A DNA stretch of 64,000 bases, taken from the NCBI GenBank assembly GCA_016712525.1, contig JADJQX010000001.1, forward strand, positions 558,001-622,000. The letters are read 5' to 3'. Every line of letters starts with the position of its first letter. Within the stretch, counting starts at the first letter, position 1. Under the pieces are notes generated by a model, which worked only from the letters and a program-made list of their open reading frames with translations, did no database searches and was not told the origin of the DNA. Below, piece by piece: positions 8,959-17,379 of the stretch. This DNA is from Myxococcales bacterium. GTDB taxonomy: Bacteria > Myxococcota_A > Polyangia > Polyangiales > Polyangiaceae. The position numbers and the translations under genes are program-made.

Positions 8959-10774
8959 CTAGTGACAGACTATCGCAGGAGTGCAAGTCGGGAAACAACT
9001 TGCTGCAATCGAGTCAAAGACGAGGCGACAGGTGTCTTCGGGCGGCACCCGGCCTCTGTCGCTATAGGACTGAAGACAACTGTGATATGCCCTCTCTACG
9101 CGTTTGTTGCACCCTTGGATACAGTTGTAGACTTGACCTCGGCAGTACTCCGGGGTGCCGGGCATGTACATTTTGCAGATGCCACCGACCGGCTGTTCCC
9201 CAGCGCTCCCCTGCGGCGTAGGTAGAGATGCCGGAGGCGCTCCTGCGAGGCCCGTCAGGTCGACCGAGTTCACCGGATCTCCCCCCGCATACTCATAAAA
9301 ATTCTCCCCGCCCCCAAACCGCGCCTCGTCCTTGCTCAACCACCGCCCCGTCCGCGCGTCGTACTCCCTCGCCCCGAACCTCACGAGCTTCGTGGCGTCG
9401 TCGTGGATGCCTCCGGCGAAGCCGAAGGGCACCCTCGCGAAGCCGGAGGCTACGCTGTCGAGCTCCAGCTCGCCCCAGGGGCCGTGGCGCATCACCTGCA
9501 CCGCTTTGCCATCGGATACGCGTACCACTGCCCTCATGCTCCCCAGGTGATCTCCGTAGATACGGTATTGCGTTTGGACGCCGTTCTTCGTCTCCAGCAT
9601 GAGCACCGGGAGGTGCCGCTCCGGTACGTACCCATAGACACGGTAGCTCACCTGGGCTTGGTAGACCACCTCTCCCACGATGCGGAGCTGCCCGTGGTAC
9701 ATCCATTGCCGCTCCACCGTCCCGTTCACGCGGCGGGCGACGCGCCGGCCCTTCGCGTCCACGTCGTAGGTCACCGTGGTCACCGTTGGCGCCGCGGGGG
9801 CCGGCGGCGTCACCGTCACCGTCGACCCCATCAGGCTGCCTTCACCGTCCCACGTGTAGGTCTGCGTCTCGGTTCCCACCGTGCGCGTCGCCACGTTTCC
9901 GTGCGCGTCGTACGTGTACCCCGTGTAGTCCGGTTGCCCGACGTCGCCCACTTGCGTCGCACGGTCTTGGTCGTCGACGGCCGTCGCGTTTCGATTGCCT
10001 CGCAGATCGTACGTGTAGTCGATGGGGCTCGAGCCTGTTGGCGTGGCCGTCACGAGTCGGCCCGCCGCGTCGTACGCGTACGTCCACGTCTTGTTCGACA
10101 TCGGGGCCATCGGCGTGACCACCGGGAAGGCGTACGCCTCGACCTTCGTCGCCACTCGGCCCGCGGCGTCGTACGTCAGGCCGATTTGGCCCATGCCGGC
10201 GCCGCCCCACTTCGCGCGCATCTCGAGCGGCGCGCCGAACCCGTCGTAGGACATCTCCTCGCGGAGCACGTTCGGGGTCCCGATGTCCGCCGCCATCAAG
10301 AGGCCGCCCCCAAGAGCTCGTCCTGGTCGCCTCGAAGGCGTAGGTCCCGTCGGGCGCGGTGGACGTGACCTGCTTCACCGTCAGCGCTTCGAGGCGCTGC
10401 GGCTTCTCTGCCGTCGGGCCGCGCGAGAGCTCCCACACCTTCGCCCGCCCCTGCGCCGTGCGGTGCACCACCGTGCGCGTCCCGTCGGCGAACGAGCTCA
10501 CGAGAGTCTGCCCTCCCTCGGGAGGGCTGTCCGGCCCGCGGTCGCGAACGAGCCTGCCCTGCGCGTCGTACACGAAGTCGTGCGCCTTGCCGCGCCGGTC
10601 CACGTAGTGCGTGAGCAGGCCGCCTTCGTCGTGGGTGAGGTCGATGACGGCCGCATCGGGGCCGGTCACCGTGTCGAGGTACCCGTCCGCGAGGGCGAGC
10701 GTCGTCACCTTCCCATCCGGAGCTTGGATCGTGACGGTGTTGCCGGCCCTGGAGATCGTGGTCGTGCGCCCCAG
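8959..10774 (-). pseudogene. Rhs-family protein, 5'-truncated and frameshifted, with a Cys-rich C-terminal tip
   Basis: The coding signal runs from about 10774, directly after an in-frame TAG at 10775-10777, to the stop at 8959. It contains YD repeats (FVYDAQGRL, LTYDAAGRV, YTYDLRGNR, YTYDAHGNV), the Rhs-associated core (YRIYGDHLGSMRAV, FGAREYDARTGRWLSKDEA) and a boundary motif GGDPVNSVDLTGL. The variable tip after it is about 90 residues with nine Cys and matches no toxin fold I know. One extra C in the C5 run at 10307-10311 shifts the frame; removing it joins the two halves. The N-terminal encapsulation and export parts are missing upstream. It is therefore a displaced tip, unless expressed from an internal start such as 10299. 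Confidence 0.85.
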
Positions 10775-11010
10775 CTATCGCCAGCGTCACGTCAGGGCCT
10801 GCAACTGTCGATGCCGCCCCCTCCGAGCGAACGAGCAGCGCAAGCCCCTGAATATCGAACGTGCATCTTCAATCATCTTCGGAAACGACGCAGGGTACAT
10901 GGATGCTTTTCGGCTTCGACCTTGCCATCGAGACGGCCCGGCAATCTCTGCGCTGCCGCGCCCTCGTGCGCCCGGTCAGCGTCCCGGAAGGCCCGTGCCC
11001 AGATCGTCGC

Positions 11011-11628
11011 TCATGGCACCTTGATCCCCTTGCGACGGAGGATCACCCGAACTTCCTTCACGAGATCCGGGTCGCTAGCGAGCTCCAGGAGCGCAGCGCT
11101 GGCCCGAGGGTCTCTTGACCGGGAGATTTTTCGTAGCAGCATAATGCGACTTGGCCCGAGCGTCCTGTCGCGCGCTAGGGAGATCACCTCACCGATCTTG
11201 TCCTTGTTCGCCACGACCGAAATCGCGTCAGAGATCCGGTCCTTTATGTATCCTTCCTTCTCCTCCTTGTAGAGTCGGACGAGCAGATCCCAATGCGCAA
11301 GCGTTGCGGGAACTGCTACGGCAAGTGCGATCCCTTCTCGAACCTTTTCCGGATAGGGACAAGGAAGATGCTTTAGCAGAACGGGGACCGCCTCAGGGTA
11401 CGACGTTCGCCCGTGGAGATCCCACACATCGTCTACCTGATAGCCCGCGGCCTCGAGGTCACGATACAACGCCGCCGCCGCGAGACGTTCCTCGACGTCG
11501 CGCCGGCGCCACTCCTCCCTTTGCTTTCGTTGATGCTCGAGAATCTCGTCGTATTTCCCGGTTTCCCGGAGGTGTTGTTCAAACTCTATCGCGGTCCTTC
11601 CGCCACGTCGTGTCTTCGAGCTTGCCAT
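11011..11628 (-). CDS. HEAT-repeat-like protein, candidate immunity protein
   Basis: A 205-residue soluble helical protein. The N-terminal third is a charged coiled helix (about residues 15-60). Residues 75-200 form antiparallel helix pairs of HEAT type, including PEAVPVLLKHLPCPYPEKV and DPRASAALLELASDPDLV. There is no signal peptide. It lies 100 bases downstream of the Tox-REase-7-like gene on the same strand, the normal toxin-then-immunity order. HEAT-like folds are a known class of immunity protein in polymorphic toxin systems, so an inhibitor role is reasonable but inferred. GC content is visibly below that of the core genes. Confidence 0.7.
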   Translation of the reverse strand: MASSKTRRGGRTAIEFEQHLRETGKYDEILEHQRKQREEWRRRDVEERLAAAALYRDLEAAGYQVDDVWDLHGRTSYPEAVPVLLKHLPCPYPEKVREGIALAVAVPATLAHWDLLVRLYKEEKEGYIKDRISDAISVVANKDKIGEVISLARDRTLGPSRIMLLRKISRSRDPRASAALLELASDPDLVKEVRVILRRKGIKVP

Positions 11629-11728
11629 CGAAATCTTCCTTTCATGCGCACGCTACCCTAGCGCGGGCACGCCTGCAACAGTCACCTCAGACCGGGGGCC
11701 AAAGTGAGACTCAAAGCGCTCAAATCTA

Positions 11729-12607
11729 CTACCGACGACCGAATGGTATGCGTTTCAAAACAACTTCCTTCCTCTCAATGGCAGCCTCAAGCGGCTCTGA
11801 CAGCGTCGCACCAGGCCTTACCCAGAGATGAAATTCTCGCCCGGTCAACTTTGCGTGCGCGGCATAGTCCTGCAATTGCTGCGTATAGGACAGATACTTT
11901 ACATTCTTCACCTCTGCCAGAGTCGATCTTGTCGTCCCATCAGGGATACGCCACCGTCCGCTAATTTTGAAAGGCACCTTCCCACCGATATCCGCGACAC
12001 TTCGTACGGCAGCTTCGCCCCTTCGCCCCTTTGCTCCAGAGCTCACCCGATCGATCGCTCGGACTAGCGGCCGACCAGCCGCGCGTGCGTAGTATTGCAC
12101 CCCACGCCCCGCGATGGCCTGGCCCTCGCGACGCACGATCCGCGAGGCTGCGCCGAGCAGAGAGCGCCCCGTGTTGACCACGGCCTGGGGGTTCTCCATA
12201 ACCATCTCGACGGCGATGGCGCCTGCTGCCCCTGCCATGCCCGCCGAGCTGTCGGACTTCACCCCGGACAACTGCTCGATTCGCCCGGTGGGGTCGGCCA
12301 AGACGGATTCGCCCCTCCTGGCGGTCCCGGACAACAGGGCATTCGCGCAAGCAGATCCGACCGACGTTGGCGCCAAGTCCGCGAAAGTACGTGGCGGACA
12401 AGCCGGTCCAGCAGGTCCGACCGACCCAAGCCGGACCGACGTTGGCCCGAACTCGAGCAGGCGACGGCCTGGCCGAGCCACCCGTTGGGCCTGGCCGGGC
12501 CACCTTGGCCACACACGATCTCCCTTAAATTCAGCCACTTCGTGTTGGCCCACGACGTGAATAAGGGGAGGTATGTCCAACCCTCGCCGTATCGTCCCGG
12601 GCACCAC
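11729..12607 (-). CDS. Polymorphic toxin remnant with a C-terminal Tox-REase-7-like nuclease domain
   Basis: The open frame is 292 codons, but the first 90 or so run through repeat DNA (LAPTSVGS is a translated repeat copy) and through the 5' end of the divergent transposase gene. The genuine part is probably from about 12340 to 11729. It begins near LADPTGR, which resembles an Rhs-type boundary motif, followed by an Ala/Gly linker. The C-terminal 85 residues have the restriction-endonuclease-like pattern D-G-x7-AEVKNV with LS-x-T-x-QLQDYAAHA and FHLWVRPGA, as in the Tox-REase-7 family, a predicted DNase of polymorphic toxins. Asp and the E-x-K pair fit a PD-(D/E)XK active site. It was probably truncated by the adjacent mobile repeat. 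Confidence 0.7.
   Translation of the reverse strand: MVPGTIRRGLDIPPLIHVVGQHEVAEFKGDRVWPRWPGQAQRVARPGRRLLEFGPTSVRLGSVGPAGPACPPRTFADLAPTSVGSACANALLSGTARRGESVLADPTGRIEQLSGVKSDSSAGMAGAAGAIAVEMVMENPQAVVNTGRSLLGAASRIVRREGQAIAGRGVQYYARAAGRPLVRAIDRVSSGAKGRRGEAAVRSVADIGGKVPFKISGRWRIPDGTTRSTLAEVKNVKYLSYTQQLQDYAAHAKLTGREFHLWVRPGATLSEPLEAAIERKEVVLKRIPFGRR
12350..12378 (-). repeat. REP-like repeat, copy A (upstream of the RAYT, inverted)
   Basis: On the minus strand this reads ACTTGGCGCCAACGTCGG and continues for 29 bases. It matches copy B at 13485-13513 with one mismatch, in opposite orientation. It contains the perfect palindrome TTGGCGCCAA and is embedded in the 5' part of the toxin frame. Confidence 0.85.
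12411..12446. repeat. Two partial copies of the same repeat
   Basis: 12411-12425 repeats the GCAGxTCCGACCGAC end of copy A, and 12433-12446 repeats GGACCGACGTTGGC, so this looks like a broken or composite unit just upstream of the transposase start. The stretch from here to 12572 is rich in GGCC and TTGGCC words and has no clear gene of its own. Confidence 0.6.
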
Positions 12608-13490
12608 CTACCTCGTCACGCGCAGGACCATCCGCCGCTATTTCCTCCTGAACCCGGACAAGAGGCGGCTCCTGCTCGCGTTCTATTGGTACGTCACGGC
12701 CGTGCTCGCGGCGGAATTTGGCATACAGGTTCACGCAGCGCAGATGCTCTCGAATCACCTTCACGAGGTGCTCACGGACACGCGAGGAAGGCTCCCCGAC
12801 TTCCTTTCGCAGCGAAATCGCCTGCTCGCGAACGCCATCAAGGTGCTGCGTGGGTGGCCCGGGGAGGTCTTCTCGCGCGAGGGCACGAGCGTCGTCGCGC
12901 TCTATGGTGAGGACGCGGTGCTGCAGAAGATCGGGTATACGCTCGCGAACGTGGTCGAGGCCGGGCTCGTCGCGAGCCCCGAGGATTGGCCGGGTGTCAC
13001 GCTCGCTGCGACGGACATTGGGACGCGCACCATTCGTGTCTCGCGGCCCGATCTGTACATCGACCCGGAGAACACGCGCTGGCCGGCGGCTGCGGAGATT
13101 TCGATCACGGTGCCGCGGTCGCTCGAGGCGAGCTCGGGGCACGAGGGGGCGCGGGAGCGCATCGTGTCCGCGGTCAACGCGGCGGTGGAGAAGGCGCGCA
13201 TCGTGGCCCGCAAGGCGGGGAAGTTCGTGCGCTCGCTCGAGTGGATCTTCGCGGTGCCTCATACGACGCGTGCGTCGTCGTTCGAGGAGATGGGGGCGCG
13301 GAATCCCAGCTTCGCTGCGGGCGGGAACGTCGAGATGGCCGTGCGGGCCATGAAGGAGCGCGCTGGGTTCTTGGCGGCGTACCGGGAGGCGCTTGCGAAG
13401 ATGAGGAGCGCCGTGCGGGATGTGTTCTTTCCGGAGGGGACCTGGCGCCTCTTTCGCGAGCTGGGCGTCAATGTCATTTCAACCACTTAG
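12573..13490 (+). mobile_element. REP-associated tyrosine transposase (RAYT, Y1_Tnp type)
   Basis: A 305-residue protein preceded by GGGGAGGT a few bases before the ATG. The opening R-x-V-x-PGTTYLVTRR is typical of the family. The metal-binding HUH motif is NHLHEV (His62, His64). The catalytic tyrosine is most likely Tyr122 in YTLANVVEAGLV, matching the family's YIHLNPVRAGLV. Such enzymes nick single-stranded DNA at short palindromic repeats and move or maintain them. Here the gene is bracketed by inverted copies A and B of a palindromic repeat, and its TAG stop lies inside copy B. The 305-residue length exceeds most RAYTs, through an added C-terminal helical region. It appears intact. Confidence 0.9.
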
Positions 13491-13513
13491 CGCCAACGTC
13501 GGTCGGATCTGCT
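13485..13513 (+). repeat. REP-like repeat, copy B (overlaps the RAYT stop codon)
   Basis: It reads ACTTAGCGCCAACGTCGG onward for 29 bases and matches copy A in inverted orientation with one mismatch. Its TAG supplies the transposase stop at 13488-13490. The 170 bases that follow, to 13682, show no gene I can support. Confidence 0.85.
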
Positions 13514-13682
13514 GGCCGCTGCTTCGCACGACCTTCATGGACCGCCGAGGCGAAGGCGTTTCCCTCATTTTGGACCGTAGCGAAGCGCTCTCCGGAAAGA
13601 AGCCGAGCTACGAGCTCATCGCAGACCAAGAGGTCTGCCTCACCGTTTGGGCCGCCCTCCCACCCGAGCAGTAGCCTCCGCC

Positions 13683-14264
13683 CTACCCCCTCTTCGGCGA
13701 GAACAACCTCCCGACCGGGAGCTCGATGGCCTCGAACGGCTCGATTCGCGCGACCGAGGTGTCGTCGTAGGTGCCGACCTCGAACCAACCGCCTTGGGCG
13801 CCGTCGTAGCGGAGCGCCTCCAAGGTGCGCGCCTCGGGATCGATGAGCCAGTAGTAGGGCACTGCGTAGTTGGCATAGAGCCGGCGCTTCGTGACGCGGT
13901 CGTGCGCGGCGTTGCTCGGGGAGAGGATCTCGCAGACCCAGTCGGGGACGACCTCGATCGGGCGAACGTCGGCCGGATCGTCGAGCCGAGCACGCCTCCA
14001 TCCGGCCAAGTCCGGTCGCACGATGTCGTGCACACCCAAACGAACGTCGACCTCGGGGAGTATCCACCACCCTCCGGGCCCACCGAGGCCGTCGTCGTCG
14101 TCGAACGGGCCACCGATGAAGCGCCCCGCCGCGCGCTGGGCCCGGGCGTGCCGCGGGAGAGGCGAAGGGGGCGTGACGAGCACGCCGCCGACGATCTCAC
14201 CCCGCTGCTGCTCGGGGAGCGAGGAGAGCGCCTCGTAGGTCTCGAGCTTCGACGCGCGCTGCAT
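13683..14264 (-). CDS. Uma2 family endonuclease (DUF820)
   Basis: A 193-residue soluble protein of the Uma2/DUF820 family, with a restriction-endonuclease-like fold. Typical features are an N-terminal helix (LETYEALSSLPEQQRGEIVGG), the D-V-R-P-D-L-A-G-W strand, and the core VPDWVCEILSPSNAAHDRVTK followed by YANYAVPYYWLIDP. Conserved acidic residues in the D-L-A-G and E-I-L-S-P segments and the Lys of D-R-V-T-K-R form the presumed nuclease centre. These genes are abundant in cyanobacteria and some myxobacteria, usually as single genes. Cellular role is not established. It stands alone, ending close to the repeat and debris at the border of the accessory region. Confidence 0.9.
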   Translation of the reverse strand: MQRASKLETYEALSSLPEQQRGEIVGGVLVTPPSPLPRHARAQRAAGRFIGGPFDDDDGLGGPGGWWILPEVDVRLGVHDIVRPDLAGWRRARLDDPADVRPIEVVPDWVCEILSPSNAAHDRVTKRRLYANYAVPYYWLIDPEARTLEALRYDGAQGGWFEVGTYDDTSVARIEPFEAIELPVGRLFSPKRG

Positions 14265-14310
14265 GACCCAAGTGTAGCAGCAAGTGATCTCGCGACACGA
14301 GCCCCCACCC

Positions 14311-15222
14311 TCACAGCCAACGGCGCCGGCGGAGCACCAGCGCGAGACCCGTCGTGACCGCCGCCGAGAGCCCGAGCACCCCGTACAGCGACCAGGGGTG
14401 GCCCGCGAGCGGGAGCGGCACGTTCATGCCGAAGATGCCCGCGAAGAGGGCCGGCACCGCCACGAGCAGCGTGAGCGCGGCGATCTGCTTCATCGCCACG
14501 TTCAGGTTGTTCGACACCACCGTCGCGAGCGCGTCCATCGTCTCGCCGAGGAGCGCCTTCTTCGTGCGCGTCATCACGGCGGCCTGGCGGAGCTCGACGA
14601 GCACGTCCCCCACGAGGGTGCGATCGTCTTCGGTGAGGCCGAGGCGCGCGTCGTCGAGGGCGCGCTCGAGCACGAGCGTGTTCGTCTGGAGGGCCACGTC
14701 GAGCAGCACGAGGTGCTTCTGGTGGTCGAGCAGGGCCATGATCTCGTCGTTCTCGAGCGACGCACGGAGCTTGTGCTCGAGGCGCCTCACGTCGTGCTCG
14801 ATGGCCTCGAGCGTCTTCACGAACCTGTCGGCCACACGTTCGGCGAGGAGCAGCGCGAAGCGCACGGCGCGCGACGGATCGACGTGGGCCTGCGCGAGCT
14901 TCTCGGGGATGGTCGTGTCGGTCGCCGAGATCGTGACGATCGTGCCGTTCGCGAGCGTCACGACGCCGATCGGCACCACCGCGGCGTCGGCCGTGGCCGA
15001 CACGGGCGCGCGCAAGACGAAGAGCCGCGCGCCGCTCGGGTGGTGCTCGACGCGGGCGAGCTCGTGGGCGTCGAGGGCGTCCGTGAAGAGCTCCGAGGGC
15101 ACACCGAGCTCACGCACCGTGCGGGCCTCGGCCTCGGTCGGCGCGACCACGTCGACCCACGACGCGGCGGCGGGATCCCCGCGGGTGAGCGAGCGTGTGA
15201 CGGAGTCGTAGACGGTGATCAC
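14311..15222 (-). CDS. corA: CorA-family magnesium/cobalt transporter
   Basis: A 303-residue inner-membrane protein. An N-terminal cytoplasmic alpha/beta domain is followed by long charged helices (about residues 120-240). Two C-terminal membrane helices follow, the first ending in the signature GMN at residues 265-267 (FGMNVPLPL). This is the full CorA plan and close to the family's usual length. CorA proteins form pentameric channels for Mg2+ uptake, and some family members carry Co2+, Ni2+ or Zn2+ efflux, so the symbol denotes the family. It is transcribed alone, divergent from the lipoprotein at 15277. Confidence 0.92.
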   Translation of the reverse strand: MITVYDSVTRSLTRGDPAAASWVDVVAPTEAEARTVRELGVPSELFTDALDAHELARVEHHPSGARLFVLRAPVSATADAAVVPIGVVTLANGTIVTISATDTTIPEKLAQAHVDPSRAVRFALLLAERVADRFVKTLEAIEHDVRRLEHKLRASLENDEIMALLDHQKHLVLLDVALQTNTLVLERALDDARLGLTEDDRTLVGDVLVELRQAAVMTRTKKALLGETMDALATVVSNNLNVAMKQIAALTLLVAVPALFAGIFGMNVPLPLAGHPWSLYGVLGLSAAVTTGLALVLRRRRWL

Positions 15223-15276
15223 GCGGGGCCTCGGGCGAACCTAGCCTATCTCGCGAGACCCGCCTACGCTCGAGCC

Positions 15277-15933
15277 ATGCGAGCCCCCCGCCTCGTCACG
15301 GCGATCGCCGCGTCCGCCAGCGTCGTCGCCCTCGCCGTAGGCTGCACACCCAGCCCGAGCACGAGCGAGCCTGTCCCGAGCCTCGCCGCTCCACGCGCGT
15401 CGACCAGCGGCGCCAGCGGCGACTCCCAAGCCCCCTCCGCGAGCGCGGCGAGCGTCGCCACGATCCCGGCCTCTCCACAAACGCCCGAGGCCGGCGTGCA
15501 CCCATCGTCGACCACGTGCACGGCCGACGACGAGTGCGCGCTCTCCACGTTCCCGGGCTGCTGCTCCTGCTGCCCCTGTGCGCCCATCAAGGCCACTACC
15601 AAGGCCGACCTCGCCGCCCAGGAGCGCACGTGCGCCGTCAAGGAATGCGAGAGCTGCGCGAACGTGAAGGTGAAGTGCGCGGCGTGTGTCTCCCCGGCGC
15701 GCGAGGGCATGCGTGCACGGTGCATCGATCATGCGTGCACCCTCGTCGAGACGCGCGCGAGCCGCGTCGACGTCCCCTGCACGAGCGAGGACGACTGCTG
15801 GCTCGACGACGAGCACCGCCCCGTGGCTCGACCGCGCGCCCTGAGAGGCAAGAGGCTCACCCCGTGCAAGGGCACGGAGCACACCCCGGTATGCGAAGGC
15901 GGCGTCTGCGGCGCCCGCCATTGGAAGTGCTGA
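15277..15933 (+). CDS. Cys-rich lipoprotein
   Basis: 218 residues from the ATG at 15277; the frame is open far upstream, but those codons run antisense to corA. The signal is of lipoprotein type (VVALAVGC, Cys near residue 23). A low-complexity Ser/Ala/Pro linker to about residue 80 follows. The mature domain has many Cys, with a CCSCCPC cluster and a repeated C-T-x-x-D-E-C / C-T-S-E-D-D-C-W motif, suggesting a disulfide-rich or metal-binding surface domain. I do not recognise a family. It ends 12 bases from the end of the convergent anti-sigma gene. Confidence 0.8.
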   Translation: MRAPRLVTAIAASASVVALAVGCTPSPSTSEPVPSLAAPRASTSGASGDSQAPSASAASVATIPASPQTPEAGVHPSSTTCTADDECALSTFPGCCSCCPCAPIKATTKADLAAQERTCAVKECESCANVKVKCAACVSPAREGMRARCIDHACTLVETRASRVDVPCTSEDDCWLDDEHRPVARPRALRGKRLTPCKGTEHTPVCEGGVCGARHWKC

Positions 15934-15945
15934 TCGAGCCGCGCC

Positions 15946-17379
15946 CTACTTCTTCTTCCCACCACCCCACGTGCTGTGGCCCATGCAGAGGCCGTCGGCG
16001 TACGTGATGCGGTGGGCCTCGTCGGGGCCGAAGCTCTTCGCGAGCTCCTCCTCGAACACCTTGATTTGCTGGGTCGAGGCCAACATCATCCGCGTGAGCG
16101 GGGGCATCTTCTCACCGGCCGGAGGGGTCTTGAGGCCCGCGCGAATGTCGACGGCAAGCTGCTGCGCCTCGGTGCGCGCCTTCGGGTCGGTCTCGCTGAG
16201 AAAGTCCGAGACGAGGTGCATGCACGAGTCGACGCTCATCTTGTCGGTGAGCTCGGACTTCCCGAGCACCTCTTGGCAGATCGGGCGCATGTTCTTCTCG
16301 CGCCACTCGGCGACCTTCTTGTACGCGTTGGCGATGGTGTCGGCGTCCTGAGGCGCGAGCCCGAGCTTGTTCACCACGTCCGCGTCGGGTTTGTACCCTG
16401 CCTGCTTCGAGCACGGCACGCGGTACTTGAGCGTACCCTCCTTCGCGAGCGCGACGAGGTCGTCCTGCGAGAGATCGAAGTCGTTCTTGGCGGGCGCGCC
16501 GTCGGCCCCCTTCTGCTCGGCCTTGAGCTTCTCTTCGGCCTGCGACAGCTTCTGCTCGAGGTCCTTCTTTTGGGACTCGATCGTCTCGAGGCGCTTCTTC
16601 ATGTCGCTCACGGTCACGACGAGGCTCTTGTTCGCCTCTTCGAGCGGGGCGTCTTGCGAGCCCGCGGCCCCGGCGGCGCCGAGCTTGGCCGACGTCACCA
16701 CCACGCCGTCCGCGTCGGACACGTCGGCGCTCTCGCCCGCCTTGAGCGTCACACGCTCCTGCGCGTGCGACACGGCGACCTTGCCCTCGTACACGGCGAC
16801 CGACATTCCCAGCGCCAGCGCGGCCCCGAGGGCCCCCATCTTCACGTCTCGTGCTTGCATCTCGTCACTCCTCCCAGAGGCCTTTACGTCCACTCGAAAA
16901 CACGTCCCCGTCACGTCGACGTCGCCCGCGGCGGTGTGCACCCGAAAGCCACCGCCCGGCTCGACGCGGTAAAACACGTTGCCCTTCGTCTGATCGACCG
17001 TGCCCCCGCGGAACGAGAGGCGCGCGCCCGGCTCGAGCACCGCCACCGCGCGGTCGCCGATGCGGACCTCGGTGCGCTCCGTGTCGGCCGAGATCTCCCC
17101 CGACACTGGCGGGCGCGACGTCACCCAGAAGAGCGCACCGGCCGCGAGCGCGAGCGACGTCACCACCGCCGCGAACGTACGGCGCCGAGCGAGAGGCCGT
17201 GGAGCCTTCGCGGGCTCATCCCCTGCCCCCGCGCTCCCCGCGCTCCCCTCGGCACGCGGCGTCGCGGTCGCTTCGCCCTTCCCTTCGGAGAGGGCCTTTC
17301 GCACCACGCGGTCGGCAAACCCGGGCGGCGGCTCGTCGGCGTCCCACGCCGACAGATCGAGATCGTCTTCGTTCTTCAT
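15946..17379 (-). CDS. FecR-domain anti-sigma/membrane regulator
   Basis: 477 residues from the ATG at 17379, which overlaps the upstream sigma gene's stop (ATGA). The longer open frame runs through sigma coding sequence and is rejected. The plan is a short acidic cytoplasmic N-terminus (DLSAWDADEPPPG), one membrane helix at about 69-87, then a periplasmic FecR-type beta domain (about 95-245; VRIGDRAVAVLEPGARLSF). A coiled coil (about 260-310) and a C-terminal helical domain with several Cys follow. The first part fits an anti-sigma factor holding the ECF sigma next to it. The long C-terminal extension is not part of standard FecR proteins and may sense an envelope signal. Confidence 0.85.
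   Translation of the reverse strand: MKNEDDLDLSAWDADEPPPGFADRVVRKALSEGKGEATATPRAEGSAGSAGAGDEPAKAPRPLARRRTFAAVVTSLALAAGALFWVTSRPPVSGEISADTERTEVRIGDRAVAVLEPGARLSFRGGTVDQTKGNVFYRVEPGGGFRVHTAAGDVDVTGTCFRVDVKASGRSDEMQARDVKMGALGAALALGMSVAVYEGKVAVSHAQERVTLKAGESADVSDADGVVVTSAKLGAAGAAGSQDAPLEEANKSLVVTVSDMKKRLETIESQKKDLEQKLSQAEEKLKAEQKGADGAPAKNDFDLSQDDLVALAKEGTLKYRVPCSKQAGYKPDADVVNKLGLAPQDADTIANAYKKVAEWREKNMRPICQEVLGKSELTDKMSVDSCMHLVSDFLSETDPKARTEAQQLAVDIRAGLKTPPAGEKMPPLTRMMLASTQQIKVFEEELAKSFGPDEAHRITYADGLCMGHSTWGGGKKK

Noticed and set aside
13514..13682. Open frame on both strands beyond repeat copy B
   Set aside because: Only weak coding character and no motif; I cannot support a gene.
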